A stretch of 26,585 nucleotides of DNA from contig FN649741.1 in the NCBI GenBank assembly GCA_000310025.1, positions 5,287,204-5,313,788 on the forward strand. The letters are read 5' to 3'. The notes beneath the pieces are model-generated. The model saw only the letters and a program-made list of their open reading frames with translations, had not been told where the DNA came from and did no database searches. Below are positions 1 to 10,400 of the stretch, in pieces (position 1 is the first letter of the stretch; the number at the start of each line of letters is the position of its first letter). The stretch is from Ectocarpus siliculosus. Its lineage: Eukaryota > Sar > Phaeophyceae > Ectocarpales > Ectocarpaceae. The translations under genes were made by a program, and so were the position numbers.

Positions 1-890
1 GGGTTGAAAACAACCCTCCTTTTTTTTTTTCAGTTTTTCGCCCATTTATCCCGTTCGTGGCCCCCGTCCTGCCCTTGCTCACCTCCCTTTTTCTGGGTTT
101 TTCCCCGGAAACAGCAAAAAAAAAAAAAAAAAGTCGTTGGACAGGTGGAGCGGGGGGGTAATTTTTTACCCCTTCTTGGGGGGTTCCCCCCCCTTCCGCG
201 GCGAGACCCAGCCGCGATTTTTCCCCTGGGTCATCCCCGGGCGTTCTATGTTTAATGCCCGTTATGGGAGCACCCCTTCGCTTGGGGTCCAAGGGGGGCG
301 CCGCCCTTTCCCTTTCTCCCCCCCAGCGTATGGGGGACAGCTTTCCCCCGCCCGGGGGGGGGGGGGGGGGGGGTATTCATCATCAGAACGCATCTTGTCT
401 GTGCGCTTGTCGGGAAAAGTTGTGCGTGCTTCGTGGGGCCCTTGTGTTGGGTCGTGTTTGCCATGTGATGGCTGGCTACGGCGTTGATGGTTGGCACCTG
501 CGGGGGGGTGTGCGCGTGCTGTGCGTCCGTTTCTCGTCGTCCAAACGGGGGAACCCCCTTTTTGCACGCAGACGGCAGTGAGTGCCTAAACATTGGCCTG
601 GTGATTGCTACGCATGGGCGCATGGGGAACCGCAAACACCACATTTTACACGAGAGCCGCGCTGAGGCTGACTCGTTGGGTCAGCCGTTTAACGCTGCCG
701 ATCCTAGTTAATATGAGGCACATGTCAACACACGCGCGCGGTCGGATCAGCTGGCATTCCTCTGCGCCCACGAACTTGTAAGTTATGCACCGTCAACGTG
801 TCTGCTCTCGTGTTTTCTGTTCGCCTCTGGGTACACTCTCACCCAACCCCCCCCCCCCCACACACACACACCAACACCCACACAACACAG
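1..890. other. Low-complexity left end, presumably intron of the kinase gene
   Basis: I see no exon here that can be joined to the kinase exon starting at 891, so the region is read as intron plus contig end. It carries an unusual number of long homopolymers: T11 near 20, A17 near 116, a run of about 18 G near 354-373, and a C run near 848 followed by CA repeats up to the splice acceptor at 889-890. The density of runs in the first 400 bases suggests poor base calling at a contig end. Open frames across it are of both strands, overlap one another and have no recognisable domain. Confidence 0.5.
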
Positions 891-2184
891 GACCTAATCC
901 GGAAGCTCCTCCTGGTGGACCCGGCGAAGCGAATGACGGCCACCCAGGCGGCGGAGCACCCGTGGCTGCTCACCACGGGAGCGTCCCTCGCCGGACACAA
1001 CTTGGGCAAGAACCTCGACCAGCTCAGAATCTTCAACGCCACGAGGAAGCTGAGAGGCGCCATCCAGTCGGTGAGGACAGAGAGAGGGGAGGGCAGAACA
1101 CAAGGGGTGGGGGTTGGGGGTATACTCATAGTCGTGCATGCCGTAGTCGTTAGACCATTGACCTCGCCTTGTGTGAGGGGGGTTACTCATGTAAACGTAT
1201 GCCGTAGTCGTTGACGTTAGACCGTTGACCTCTCATCCCTACAAAGCCGGGGACGGAACGATATGCCGGGTTTTTCGCCGGCCTGGGCTACGTTTCAGAT
1301 CGATGAACCAGAGCTGTAGCTGGTCGTCATCCTTGGCGGGGGCGGGGGGGTTGAAAGTTGCTTTTTGGAACTTGGTCCATAGACCATTGGCTTCTCACGT
1401 CCCTGTCGACACACCGGAGCCACTACACTGCCGTTCTCGCCGCAAATTTCTTCCGCGGCAATTTTCCCGCGTTTTGAGTTTTTTGTGCCAACCTTGTGAC
1501 GCACCCTCCTATTTAGTCTGGTATGTTTCCCTTCGCTGCTCATTGTCGGTGTAGCCTCCACTATCGCCTTGGGTCGTCTCACAGCTATTGTTGCTCATTT
1601 TTCCACCGCATACTGCATCCATTTCTGTAGTACATCTCAATATGCTGCTGTTGCTGTCCCTCTTTCTGGCTGGCTATTGCCAACCTCCCACTCACCCCGT
1701 TCTCCCTGATCTCTTACCAGAACAACAGCAATTGATCCCCCCATCCAGCAGTTCATGCACTGTGTCTTGTTTTTTGTGAGGGGTTGGGGAGGGGAGACAC
1801 ACGCGCAAAGAGCAATGAAACAAAAAGGGAGATAGTCTACGCATGCAGCTATGGCAGGGACAGAGGGGGAGGATCAAACACATTCCAGTTCTCGAAGGCG
1901 AAGACCTGATGCACGTATCCCATCCCAGCTCCATCTGATTCTCTCGTAAGGTCGAATGCAGAAGAGTGAGGTATGTACCCCCACACCCCCAACCCCGACT
2001 GCGGCACCCCTCGCCCCCTATCGTGTCGAGACTCACACAACTCACTTTTTCGCTGGTCGGGGTGTTCCGCTCGGCCCCTTCCTTTGTCGTGTCTACCCTG
2101 TAACTCGTAATTTGTCGCGTTGCTTTCCAGGTAATCGCGGCGAAGAAGCTGGGCAAGTCGTTCGGGCTGCAGAATTTCTCTTGA
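891..2184 (+). CDS. CaMK-type serine/threonine protein kinase, C-terminal part (5' truncated by window)
   Basis: Two exons are visible, 891..1070 and 2131..2184, both phase 0, separated by a 1060-base intron (donor GTGAGG, acceptor TTTCCAG). Together they encode the last 77 residues. The first exon opens with kinase subdomain XI (DLIRKLLLVDPAKRMTA), including the invariant Arg of KRM, followed by EHPWL, the usual end of a CaMK-group catalytic domain. The tail then reads FNATRKLRGAIQS and, across the junction, VIAAKKLGKSFG, ending LQNFS and a TGA stop. In CaMK1-like kinases this position holds the autoinhibitory and calmodulin-binding helix, and the basic, hydrophobic spacing here fits that role by inference. 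The ATP-binding and catalytic loops must lie left of the window, so calcium or calmodulin dependence cannot be confirmed. A MAPKAPK- or PSK-like member is the main alternative. The junction preserves the frame exactly, which supports the model strongly. Confidence 0.87.
1122..1418 (+). repeat. Cluster of dispersed-repeat copies in the kinase intron
   Basis: The best copy spans about 1185..1335 and matches 23020..23160 in the intron of another gene. Shared blocks include ATGCCG, TAGACC, CTCA/TCATCC, ATATGCCGGGTTTT, CGCCGGCC, GGGC-ACGTTT, GAACCAGA and AGCTGGTC-TCATCCT. A truncated 5' piece lies at about 1122..1166 (ACTCATAGTCGTGCATGCCG then TAGACCATTGACCTC). A shorter, weaker piece lies at about 1373..1418 (TAGACCATTGGCTTCTCAC). 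The central GCCGG...CCGGC can form a hairpin. No terminal inverted repeats, target duplication or coding capacity were seen. Confidence 0.75.
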
Positions 2185-2340
2185 ACCCCACCACACCGCG
2201 CGGGGGGCGGCACGGCGTGTACGTACGTAGACTACCTTTTTTTTGTGTGTACGGGGAGGCTCTCCGGCAGGGGATCAGTCCGCCAAAAACCCGCGCACGA
2301 CTGACAGCTGTTTTCTTCGTGCCCCCCCCCCCCCCGTGCC

Positions 2341-2360
2341 GGTCGGTCGGTCGGTCGGTC
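2341..2360. repeat. GGTC tetranucleotide repeat, five units
   Basis: Five perfect GGTC units directly follow a C-rich run. This is a simple microsatellite with no evident role. Confidence 0.95.
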
Positions 2361-2389
2361 CCGGTTCATCCCGTCGCCGCCTGCGGTAC

Positions 2390-2545
2390 GGTACATGTCT
2401 GGTGTGGCCATGGTGTGCGTCTTGGCCTTCCCCCCGAAAGTTCTGACTTGTGCGGCAGTACTGTTCCCAAGCCTGAGATACAGTACAAATCTGGTGTGCC
2501 ATTGGTGTGTGATGTGTGTCCTGTCTTGTCTTCCCCCCGACAGAC
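2390..2545 (+). repeat. Imperfect tandem duplication of about 90 bp
   Basis: The blocks at 2390-2445 and 2480-2545 share GTACA-TCTGGTGTG, CCAT-GGTGTG and the segment TT(C/G)-CTTCCCCCCGA(A/C)AG in the same order. The second copy carries extra bases in its middle. It is non-coding as far as I can tell. Confidence 0.6.
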
Positions 2546-3414
2546 GGTTGCGCAGGTGTACCGTGCCGATTCTGGTAAAAAGTCAGTCGACGGATACCCT
2601 TGGGACCGGGTCCTCCTAGACACGGTGCCGACTTGTGTTGTGCGGGAATCAATCGTGAACTTGACCACACATACATGTTGGTGTGGGTTTGGCAGGGGGC
2701 CATGCCTTGCCATCATGCCAATTGTCCCGGGGTCTCTCTGTGTGGTCTAGTCAAAGGCGGCCGGCAGGCAAAAGTTGACCCGTGACCGTTTTTTTTTTTT
2801 TTTAACGTGTTGTTCTTGTACTTTTGTTGTTTTCGGTCGGGTTGCGTGCCCTTTTTGAACATACAAGAGACATGTGCGAACTGGAAGTACTGTCAGGGCA
2901 CGGGCATTCATTGAGTCGGCAGTGGTGGTGCAATGAGTCGGCGGCGGTAAAATTAGCCAGATTCGATGGTCGGTCGCGTGTAAAGCATACATGGTTGCTG
3001 GTTTGGAGGGACGGAGGTAGGCATGGGTGGATTGCGGCAGGCGTACCCGGCGGAGATTTCGTTCGTCCTTTTTTTCCATTTGCTGCTTTATTGCCTCGAC
3101 GGTATATGTGCCCTTCGCTGGTATTCCATACCACACCGTTAGCGCACGCGACGCCAAGTCTACACGTTGGCGCACTAGGGTCCAGGAAACTGAAGCGGGA
3201 GGGAGGGGGGCTTCGGTTCGCTTCGGGTTGGCGGCGGGGGGAGACAGGCGCTGTGTGTGTTGGCACCTTCCGAAGTATCGCCGTACCATGGTATGTAGCG
3301 CTGGCCTGTTCCGTGGTGTGTTTTGTGGTATGGTACTGTTGTCCCGTCTAAGTTGTTGAAAGTGGCGTCGCTTGCCGCTCCTCCCGCGGGGCGCAGCGTG
3401 GGATCCCTCGCTGA

Positions 3415-3600
3415 GACCAGCTACAACACCAAGTGCCTGCATCTAAGCTAGAGGCTTACCGCGACACACGTCAGCGACAACGAAAGGTTTCGATCGTAGG
3501 CGCGACTGGGCCTCGCCTTCTCCTTTTAGGTTCGTGCCTACCGCACAGGTGGTGGCAAGCAGAAGGCTTTTATCCATATCAAGGGCACGCCAACATGTAA
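3415..3600 (+). other. Possible coding island of unknown identity
   Basis: A frame is open from just after a TGA at 3412-3414 to a TAA at 3598-3600 but has no usable ATG. Within it lies a strong acceptor-like pyrimidine tract (CCTTCTCCTTTTAG, ending 3529) and a good donor (GTAAGA at 3597). An exon 3530..3596 would read YRTGGGKQKAFIHIKGTPT in phase 0, which looks protein-like. A donor-like site at 3487 would leave only a 43-base intron, much shorter than any other intron here. I do not recognise the peptide. It could be an exon of an undetected small gene, a fragment of a dead gene, or chance. Confidence 0.2.
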
Positions 3601-4009
3601 GAAGAGAAAAGGGGAATGGTGCGTTTCTCGCTGGGCGACGGGGGGGGGGCGACTGGGGGGGGTACCGGACGCTCGCCGTTTCTTGATTTGTCGCAAGCGT
3701 ACACGATGAGGATGTTGTTGTTGCTTTTGCTGTTCTTTTTCTTATCGCTGATATCCTTCCGTCGGCGTGTTTGCTGTCCTACCTAAGTGTCGCCAGACAG
3801 GCAGGGGGTGACGCGGGTGGAAGAGCGCTTGGATTTGAGAGCCGATTGCGGAACGGCTTGACGGTACGGTGTAATATGGTACGGTATGGTGTATTGGTGG
3901 CGCGTACTCGTCGACGGCACAACGGGTCATTAGTTAGACTTGGCAATCGGCCAGGTGGAGTAAGATAGGGGTGCGAGGCGGGAGTGTTTCCTTTTCGTTA
4001 GGTCAAGAC

Positions 4010-4120
4010 GATCCTGACACAAACGGGGAGGGGGCGGGGTGTCAAAGGTGTTGCATGAGAGGGCAACAAGATCCTGATACAAATGGGCGTGTGTGTGCGT
4101 CGAAGGTGCCGCATGAGAGA
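4010..4120 (+). repeat. Tandem duplication, about 60-bp unit, two copies
   Basis: GATCCTGA(C/T)ACAAA(C/T)GGG starts at 4010 and again at 4070. Each is followed by TC(A/G)AAGGTG(T/C)(T/C)GCATGAGAG. The copies have diverged in the middle, so the event is not recent. In one frame both copies encode QDPDTNG-like peptides, but there is no other sign of a gene. Confidence 0.8.
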
Positions 4121-5466
4121 AGAGGCAGGCGCAAGCGGAAAGGGCGGCGCGGAATTAGCTTGTGCACGATCGTTTCCGTTTCACCTCCGTTGGCAGCTTG
4201 ATCGCTGTGTGTATGAGCGACGTCCGGCCACCACGCCCGCTCTCTCTGGGAGAGGTACCTATCTGCAGCCTTTTCGAGAGAGTTCACCGTTGGCATATGT
4301 TCAGAGGACACAAGGTTTGGGACAAGGGGTAAAATAGGCGGAAAGGGAATGGGGGCTGTAGTAGCGTGGAATGAGGTGCAGGGATTGGTTGTCTGTTTTC
4401 CTTTTTCTTTACGTTTCGTTGTAAAATTTTGCTCGCTTTTTTATGCCCGCGGTGGGTGCTGCAGGTGGGCCATGCGAATGCCACCCCACACCACACGGAA
4501 AAATCTCTTCTTGCTTGCGAATAATCTACCAACACGCCCGGGTGTTGTTCATTTATCTCATGCCTCCCTTTGTACTTGATCTGAGAGAATTTTTTTAATT
4601 GTGTTGGGGTATATTGAGCCGTAAAGAAAACAATCCATCCGGTGCCGTACTCTGTAGAGGTGGGGGTGCTATCGTCAGTGTGTGGTATCGTCCGTCACCC
4701 ACGGTAGATAGTATGCTGGGTTTCAGTATGGGGGCTTCGTCGCTCGAGGGGAAATTGGTAACGGGGGGGGGGGTTGGGAGGATTTACAGCGTTTGTGCGT
4801 GGTTCAATTAAATCACAGGCAAATTCGGATATGCAAGGGCGCGTGAATGCGCCATGTTCAATGTGAATGTCCCTGTGGGGGGGATCTTCTTCGGATTTTT
4901 GCTTGCGAGGGGATGGACTACATACAGCACTGCTGCTGTAAGGAAAAAAGAAGTCGCGTTGCCGCTGCTGGCTGCTTGCTGTGCTTGAGGCTAGAACAGC
5001 ACGCGTTCGTTTTTTCGGGGTGGGGGATGGTTGGGGGACACACCGCGTTGATCTCAAGCGCAGGCCTCCCGCATAAATAGTTTATTACTTCTTCTTCTCT
5101 CAGCGGAAATTTCGACCCCGAGAGAGAGCACTAGCCAACCGGCGCGGGGCTGTGCCTCTACGATTCTTGTGGTAGTAGAAACAAGCTAGAGGAGAGGATG
5201 GTTCCTGTGCGCGGGTTCGTTAGCTACATGAAGTATGTGTTTCGAGTAGCTCTCTCTTGCACCCGAACATGTCGCGCAAGGCGTCTGGGTGACCCCCCCC
5301 CCCCCCCTTCCGATCAGCGCGAATCCCTCAACGCTCCCTTCCCTGAAATCTATGGGTTTTGTACGAAAAAAACGTTCAGCCATTCATCGTCGTCTAACCG
5401 TAGGTGCCGTGTGTGTGTCCGTCCGATTTGCCCTTCCTTGTCGCTTTTTCGTAAATAAATTTGATC

Positions 5467-5584
5467 GGTTGTTATTGTGTGTCACTCGAAAGGGGGGCCG
5501 GTGGATGTAGGCTACCGTCGGTTTTGGTTGTTATTGTGTGTCACTCGAAAGGGGGGCCGGTGGATGTAGGCTATCGTCGGTTGC
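5467..5584 (+). repeat. Near-perfect 59-bp tandem duplication
   Basis: Two adjacent copies, 5467..5525 and 5526..5584, both begin GGTTGTTATTGTGTGTCACT and contain CGAAAGGGGGGCCGGTGGAT. They differ at about two positions (CTACCGTCGG versus CTATCGTCGG, and the last bases). The high identity points to a recent duplication. No gene is interrupted. Confidence 0.93.
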
Positions 5585-7434
5585 GGTGGCGTTTGAGTGA
5601 CCATGTGAGAAATCCCCTTGCTAGAAAAAGCGCACGTGCCTTGTATATTAGAGATGCTCGACAGCAGCACCGTTTGTTGTCCTCAAAGCAGCAGTCGGCG
5701 GGTAGTCATCATCCCGTAGACGAGGCGCCATTTGTCGGTGCGGACTGGTGCGGACTGTAAGTATATTGCTTGCCATGTTGTGTTAAAACATTCTTCTTTC
5801 AATGAACATGTAGTCTATGTGTGTACCACACCGTTCACGCACTCCGGCCTGGCTTCTATGAAGTGAGGAAGAGCGAAGGCGACGATACAACGGACGACGA
5901 GAGGACGATAGCTGGGAGAGAGAGAGAGAGTCCCGAGATACAGGCCGCGCGAAGGCACCTCCGCGATTTCGATGTCGTGGCTTTCGCGAGCCGAGAGAAT
6001 TCGGTCGCGGTCACAACAAACGTATTTTGTTTTTTTTCTCCGGAGCTGAAACCAAATCCTATTCGGATTGAACTCGTTCACCGTACCTCTATTGCAGTGG
6101 CGGGATATTCGCGCGGGGTGTGCTTGTAGCAATGATTTAAGTTTGTGGAGAAAAATGATCCAGAAACCTGAAAAAAAAACGCTTCCTCCGTCCCTTCAGG
6201 AAGCTTTACTTTTGTGGAAGGAAAATCAGATATCTCCGACAGGAAGAAAGCGAACCCCCACAAAAAACGCGAAGGGGAGCAATGTAGCGGTGAAATGAAG
6301 GTGCCAAAGGAGGGTCGACTGCTGGAGGCCCCGACAGCAGGTGGCTCAGGACTTTGACAAAAAACTTCTGTCTCGAAACGGATAGTCTTTCAATGTTTTG
6401 TGTATATTTTTGTCCGAAAAAAAAAAGTCTGTCTGGTATGTGCCAACCCATTTCGACCAACCAAAAAACACCGTCCCTAAAGTTTGACTGGTGTGGGACT
6501 TAAGGCGGCTTTTTCTCCTCCCGCGAGTGTTCGGTAGGAACGCAGGACGTGGTGCACTTTTTCTCCGAAAATGCCAGAATCGGATCTGCGGGCTCCAAGA
6601 CCATATACATCGTCGTCCTCCAAAGATATGGCAGCCCGGCTCTCCTTTGGGAAGGAACTGTTTTTGGTCCTACGGCCAACTGACCAAACGAACGCTCCTC
6701 GCTACATACGAAATCCCTCGATCATTCTGTGCCGACTTAGCAGCGTGTGCCCCCCACAGTTGTAGATGACTTCCGGCAAACAAAAAGTCGCCCTGCCCAA
6801 ACCGGATGGCGAGAACATCGTACTCGCCAAGAAAGCTTTCGTGTAGTCAACTACGGTCCGATGCTGTGCTACTTCATTGTTTCTGTTTGGTTCAAGGGTA
6901 CTTGAGCCGGAAGCGACACGGAATGTGGCAAAAAGTGACGACATTTGATGGGACGCCTGACCCTCTGCGTGTTTCTTGTTCCTGTCACACCCAGGACCCC
7001 AAACGGCCGGTCGGCTATCGGAACAAAATTCAAATTCGTAAGGCCAAGATACCGCGCACGAACAACGCCCAACAGAACAGCGCGTCTCCGGATCAGCAGG
7101 CAACCAAACATCGTCAAAGACCGCCTCTCCAAGCTCCCCTTTCAAAGGGCAACAAGCTCTAGCTGCAGTCAACACACATGTAGGTGACACAGCCCTAGTT
7201 CTCTGGCGGCGCTCTCTCCAAGCACGAACAACCACTTACGGGACAAAAACGGCCAAAACGACATGAAACGACCGACATCCTTCACACATGTCTCTCGTAC
7301 CGACTCCAACACTCCCAACAAACCACATCCCAACGCCACCGCCGCCGCCGCCGCCGCTGCCGCAGTCGTCACCAACCACACCTCTCCTGCCAGTTCTCGC
7401 CGACACGCCCGCATCCGCCGCCTACGGCCTGCCC

Positions 7435-10400
7435 CTACTGCCGCGGGGCAAGGTCAACCTCGGGGGCCGGAATAACCTGCCCCCGCTCGGGGTAGAACCA
7501 CTCTTCTCCCTCGTCGTCATCGAACTCGCCATCGTCATCACCAAACTCGTCCATTCCGTCTTCCACCTCCATCTCGTCGTCTTCGTCGTCTTCGTCGTCT
7601 TCGTACTCGTCGTCCCTGTCCCAGCCGTCGTCCTCGGAGTAGCGGACCCGCGCGGTGTCGTCGTAGTCGAACTCCTCCGCGTCGGCGTCGCTGGCCAGGG
7701 CGGCGGCGGCCGGGCCGCAGCGGGGCAGGCTCCGGGGCCGCTTGCAGGTGAGCTTTATGCGGAGCCCCTCGCGGTCCACCTCTCGGGCGTACACGCGGAG
7801 ACGCTTGTTCCTGCGGAGCACCTGCGGCGCGCCCAGCCCCTGGCGCGCGTTTTTTGGTCGTTTTTCGTTGGAGTACAAGATGGACTTACAGTGAGTTATT
7901 TCAGATTTGTGTGCCTTTCGGCCGTGTCCACGGTGTGTGCGGCAAGCGAGGACGACGGGCGAGTAGGTAGAAAAACAAAAAAAAGCGCACCATCCCGCCG
8001 GGGGGGGGAACCGGGGGCTGGGATGAGTAAAGTCAGCAACTACCCGGGAGGCCGGAGGACTAAAAGTAGACCGGAGCACCGACAACACCCGAAACAATTA
8101 GCACCACTACACTGAAAACCGTGCAATCGTTGATGAGTCAAAAACAACAACCCAAACAAACGCGCTGCATGGCAACACGAACCATGGCATTGCACCGGCA
8201 TCAACGACAACAGGAGCAGCACCCCCGCAACCCCCCCTCCCCGCCAAGGCGCCGCCTCACCCTAGGCCTGCCGGGTATCTCCTTCAGGAGCAGGAAACCG
8301 GGCACCTCCGCCCCAACATTCACGTACGCGCCCATGTTTGTCACGCGCTCTACGTAGCCCCACAGCTCCGCGCCGCGCGACACATCGGCCACCGATATCG
8401 GCGGGCGGGGAGGGGGCAGCGGCAGGTCCCCTTCTCGCGGCCCGTCCTAGTACGTACGGAGTGGGCGAGGGAACGCGGCCGAGAGGGTGGGAGGTGATAC
8501 TCATGTTTTTGCATGCCTTTGTGGGCGGGCAGTAACAAAAGCGTCGTCGGCCCCTCGAGCAACCCAACCCCTTCCTGCACTCACTGGTGATGCCCCCACT
8601 ATTTAACGTCCTCACCTCCACCAGGGACAGGCCCAGCTTGCCGGTGACAGGGTCGACGAACTTCACCCTGGCTTGGATGATGTCCTTCGTGGCCACCACC
8701 TCCCCCGCGGAGGGCGTGAACGTCTCTCCCATGTCCTTCACGTGCAGAAGGCCGTCCCGCTCAGCGTTGACGTCCACCCACGCCCCGTAGCTATCCAGTA
8801 TTACGGTGTTGTTCCGCGAGGGCAGGGGGGGGGGTTGCCGTCGCAGTTGTTTGTCGGCAGAGAATCGGGCCATCGTATTCATCGTCGTCGTTCACAGGTT
8901 AGGCGCCGTCGTGATTCGCCGGTGGTTGCGGATGGAGGCGCGGCGACCCGCGTCGTTTGAGTTGTTCCGGCAAACAGGGAGGAAGACGGAAAACACGGTT
9001 ACGGATTTCGTGGATTTTGACATGCATACCGTAGGTGACAACAAGATAAATGTCACACCCCGTCCACCGATTTGCAAACATCGATTTCTCTGACGACGAA
9101 GAGAACGTACAAATTAACCGATACGTTTTCGGAAAGCTCTCGACGAGGCGGTTCAACGTCGCCATTTTCGGCACTGCCACTCTTTCTGCTGCGCGTTAAT
9201 CAATCTTTGGAAATCGGTCCAGGGGGTGTGATATCTTCTGTTACACCACCTACGGTACCTAAGTTAAACATACTGACGCGCTCAGTCCTGCGTCGCTACG
9301 TAGGTTCACATACTGTTCCACAAGCAGGTTTACCCCCGTACAACACCGAAAGACGGACCTCGGCACTCCAAGAATCAATACTTCAAAGAAGACGGCTGCA
9401 CAACAGCAGCGTGACAATCTTCAATATCCGCACCAACACTACCGGTGGCGTGGATCGGACCGCGAGCAGTTTTTCCCACCTCTCAACGTTGCGGACCTTG
9501 CCCTTGATCCATTCGCCCTCTTGAAGGTCCTCCAGCTTCCGAGTGACCTGTCGCGGCCACCTGGAAACGAAGCAAAGCCCGAAACGGCAGCGGGTCGAAT
9601 CGCATCAAATCACACGTCGTGCGCGCCCGCAGAGCAGATGGGATAAGGGAAGAGGCGACCGGGCGAAGGTGGTGGCTTTGTCGTGTCTTGAAAAACGTTG
9701 TGCCGGCACTAATGGGGGCGTTACAGGTGGAGCTGGGTGTGAACTGCCAGGGGGGGCGAGGGGCGGTCAGTAGGGAACGAGCCCGCTGCACCATGGAAAA
9801 CCCGCAGTGGAGCTGGTATCACGGCACGCCGCTGCGGTACGCCAGGTCAAGCGCTTCGTCATTGCGAATGTCCGTCCGTCTCCACGACGACTCTGCGGCG
9901 ACGGGGAGCCTAAAGTGCAGCAGACACAAGCGCCCGACCAGCTTGTGTAATGGTTGCATGGTGTACTCCCGTCATTGCGGGGGGCTCCTTGGTGTTACCT
10001 TGAGAGTTCGGTCAGACCGACTGGACGCCTCTGCCGGAAAGCCTAAACCCTTGGGCAAGCAATGTATCGCCCCAAGCACTACGGCTGTGCTGTGTTGTCT
10101 CTCCTCACCTAGTGGCCCAGGTCGCCTCCCTGACGGCCTTCCTGCCCCTCTCCTTGACGATGTCGTAGATCTTCTTGTCGCGGTAGAACTTCTTCGTGTA
10201 CTTCTCCCGCCTGTGTGACGGTTGTTCGTCAATCCGCGTTTAGTTTAACGTTTCAATTGAACGGCGAGGTTGATGAGTCGCAGGGCGAGGTGAGTCCCAC
10301 GCCGAACGTACATCCGGTGGGAGCGAATTCTGCGACTCCAATAAATCCGCAACTGTCGAGCGGTGTGTGGGATTACCCACACTCGCTTGTCGTCATTGCG

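Larger units (their letters stand above)
2185..7434. other. Intergenic region between convergent kinase and S1-protein genes
   Basis: This 5.2 kb lies tail to tail between two genes and should include both 3' UTRs. Many open frames of 60-260 codons overlap on both strands, but none shows a recognisable domain and none could be extended by convincing splicing. It contains several local tandem duplications, listed separately, GC-rich simple repeats, and one small island near 3415..3600 with coding-like features. A splice-acceptor-like pyrimidine tract ending TCTCTCAG occurs at 5090-5102 without a clear exon after it. The stretch 5800-7260 shows nothing that I can assign; 7340-7365 is a GCC-type triplet run just past the S1 gene stop, probably in its 3' UTR. 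Confidence 0.55.

Noticed and set aside
1956-2750. Plus-strand open frame of 264 codons
   Set aside because: It crosses the kinase terminal exon in a different frame, and its composition follows simple repeats.
3376-3425. CTGAGA word in a GC-rich fold, considered as a TPP riboswitch
   Set aside because: The second conserved segment expected of a TPP riboswitch is absent nearby.
2747-3442. Minus-strand open frame of 231 codons
   Set aside because: It shows no domain, has a basic low-complexity composition and overlaps other open frames of similar quality.
5080-5182. Possible terminal exon after a strong acceptor at 5102
   Set aside because: All three frames end within about 30 codons and none joins to a recognisable upstream exon.
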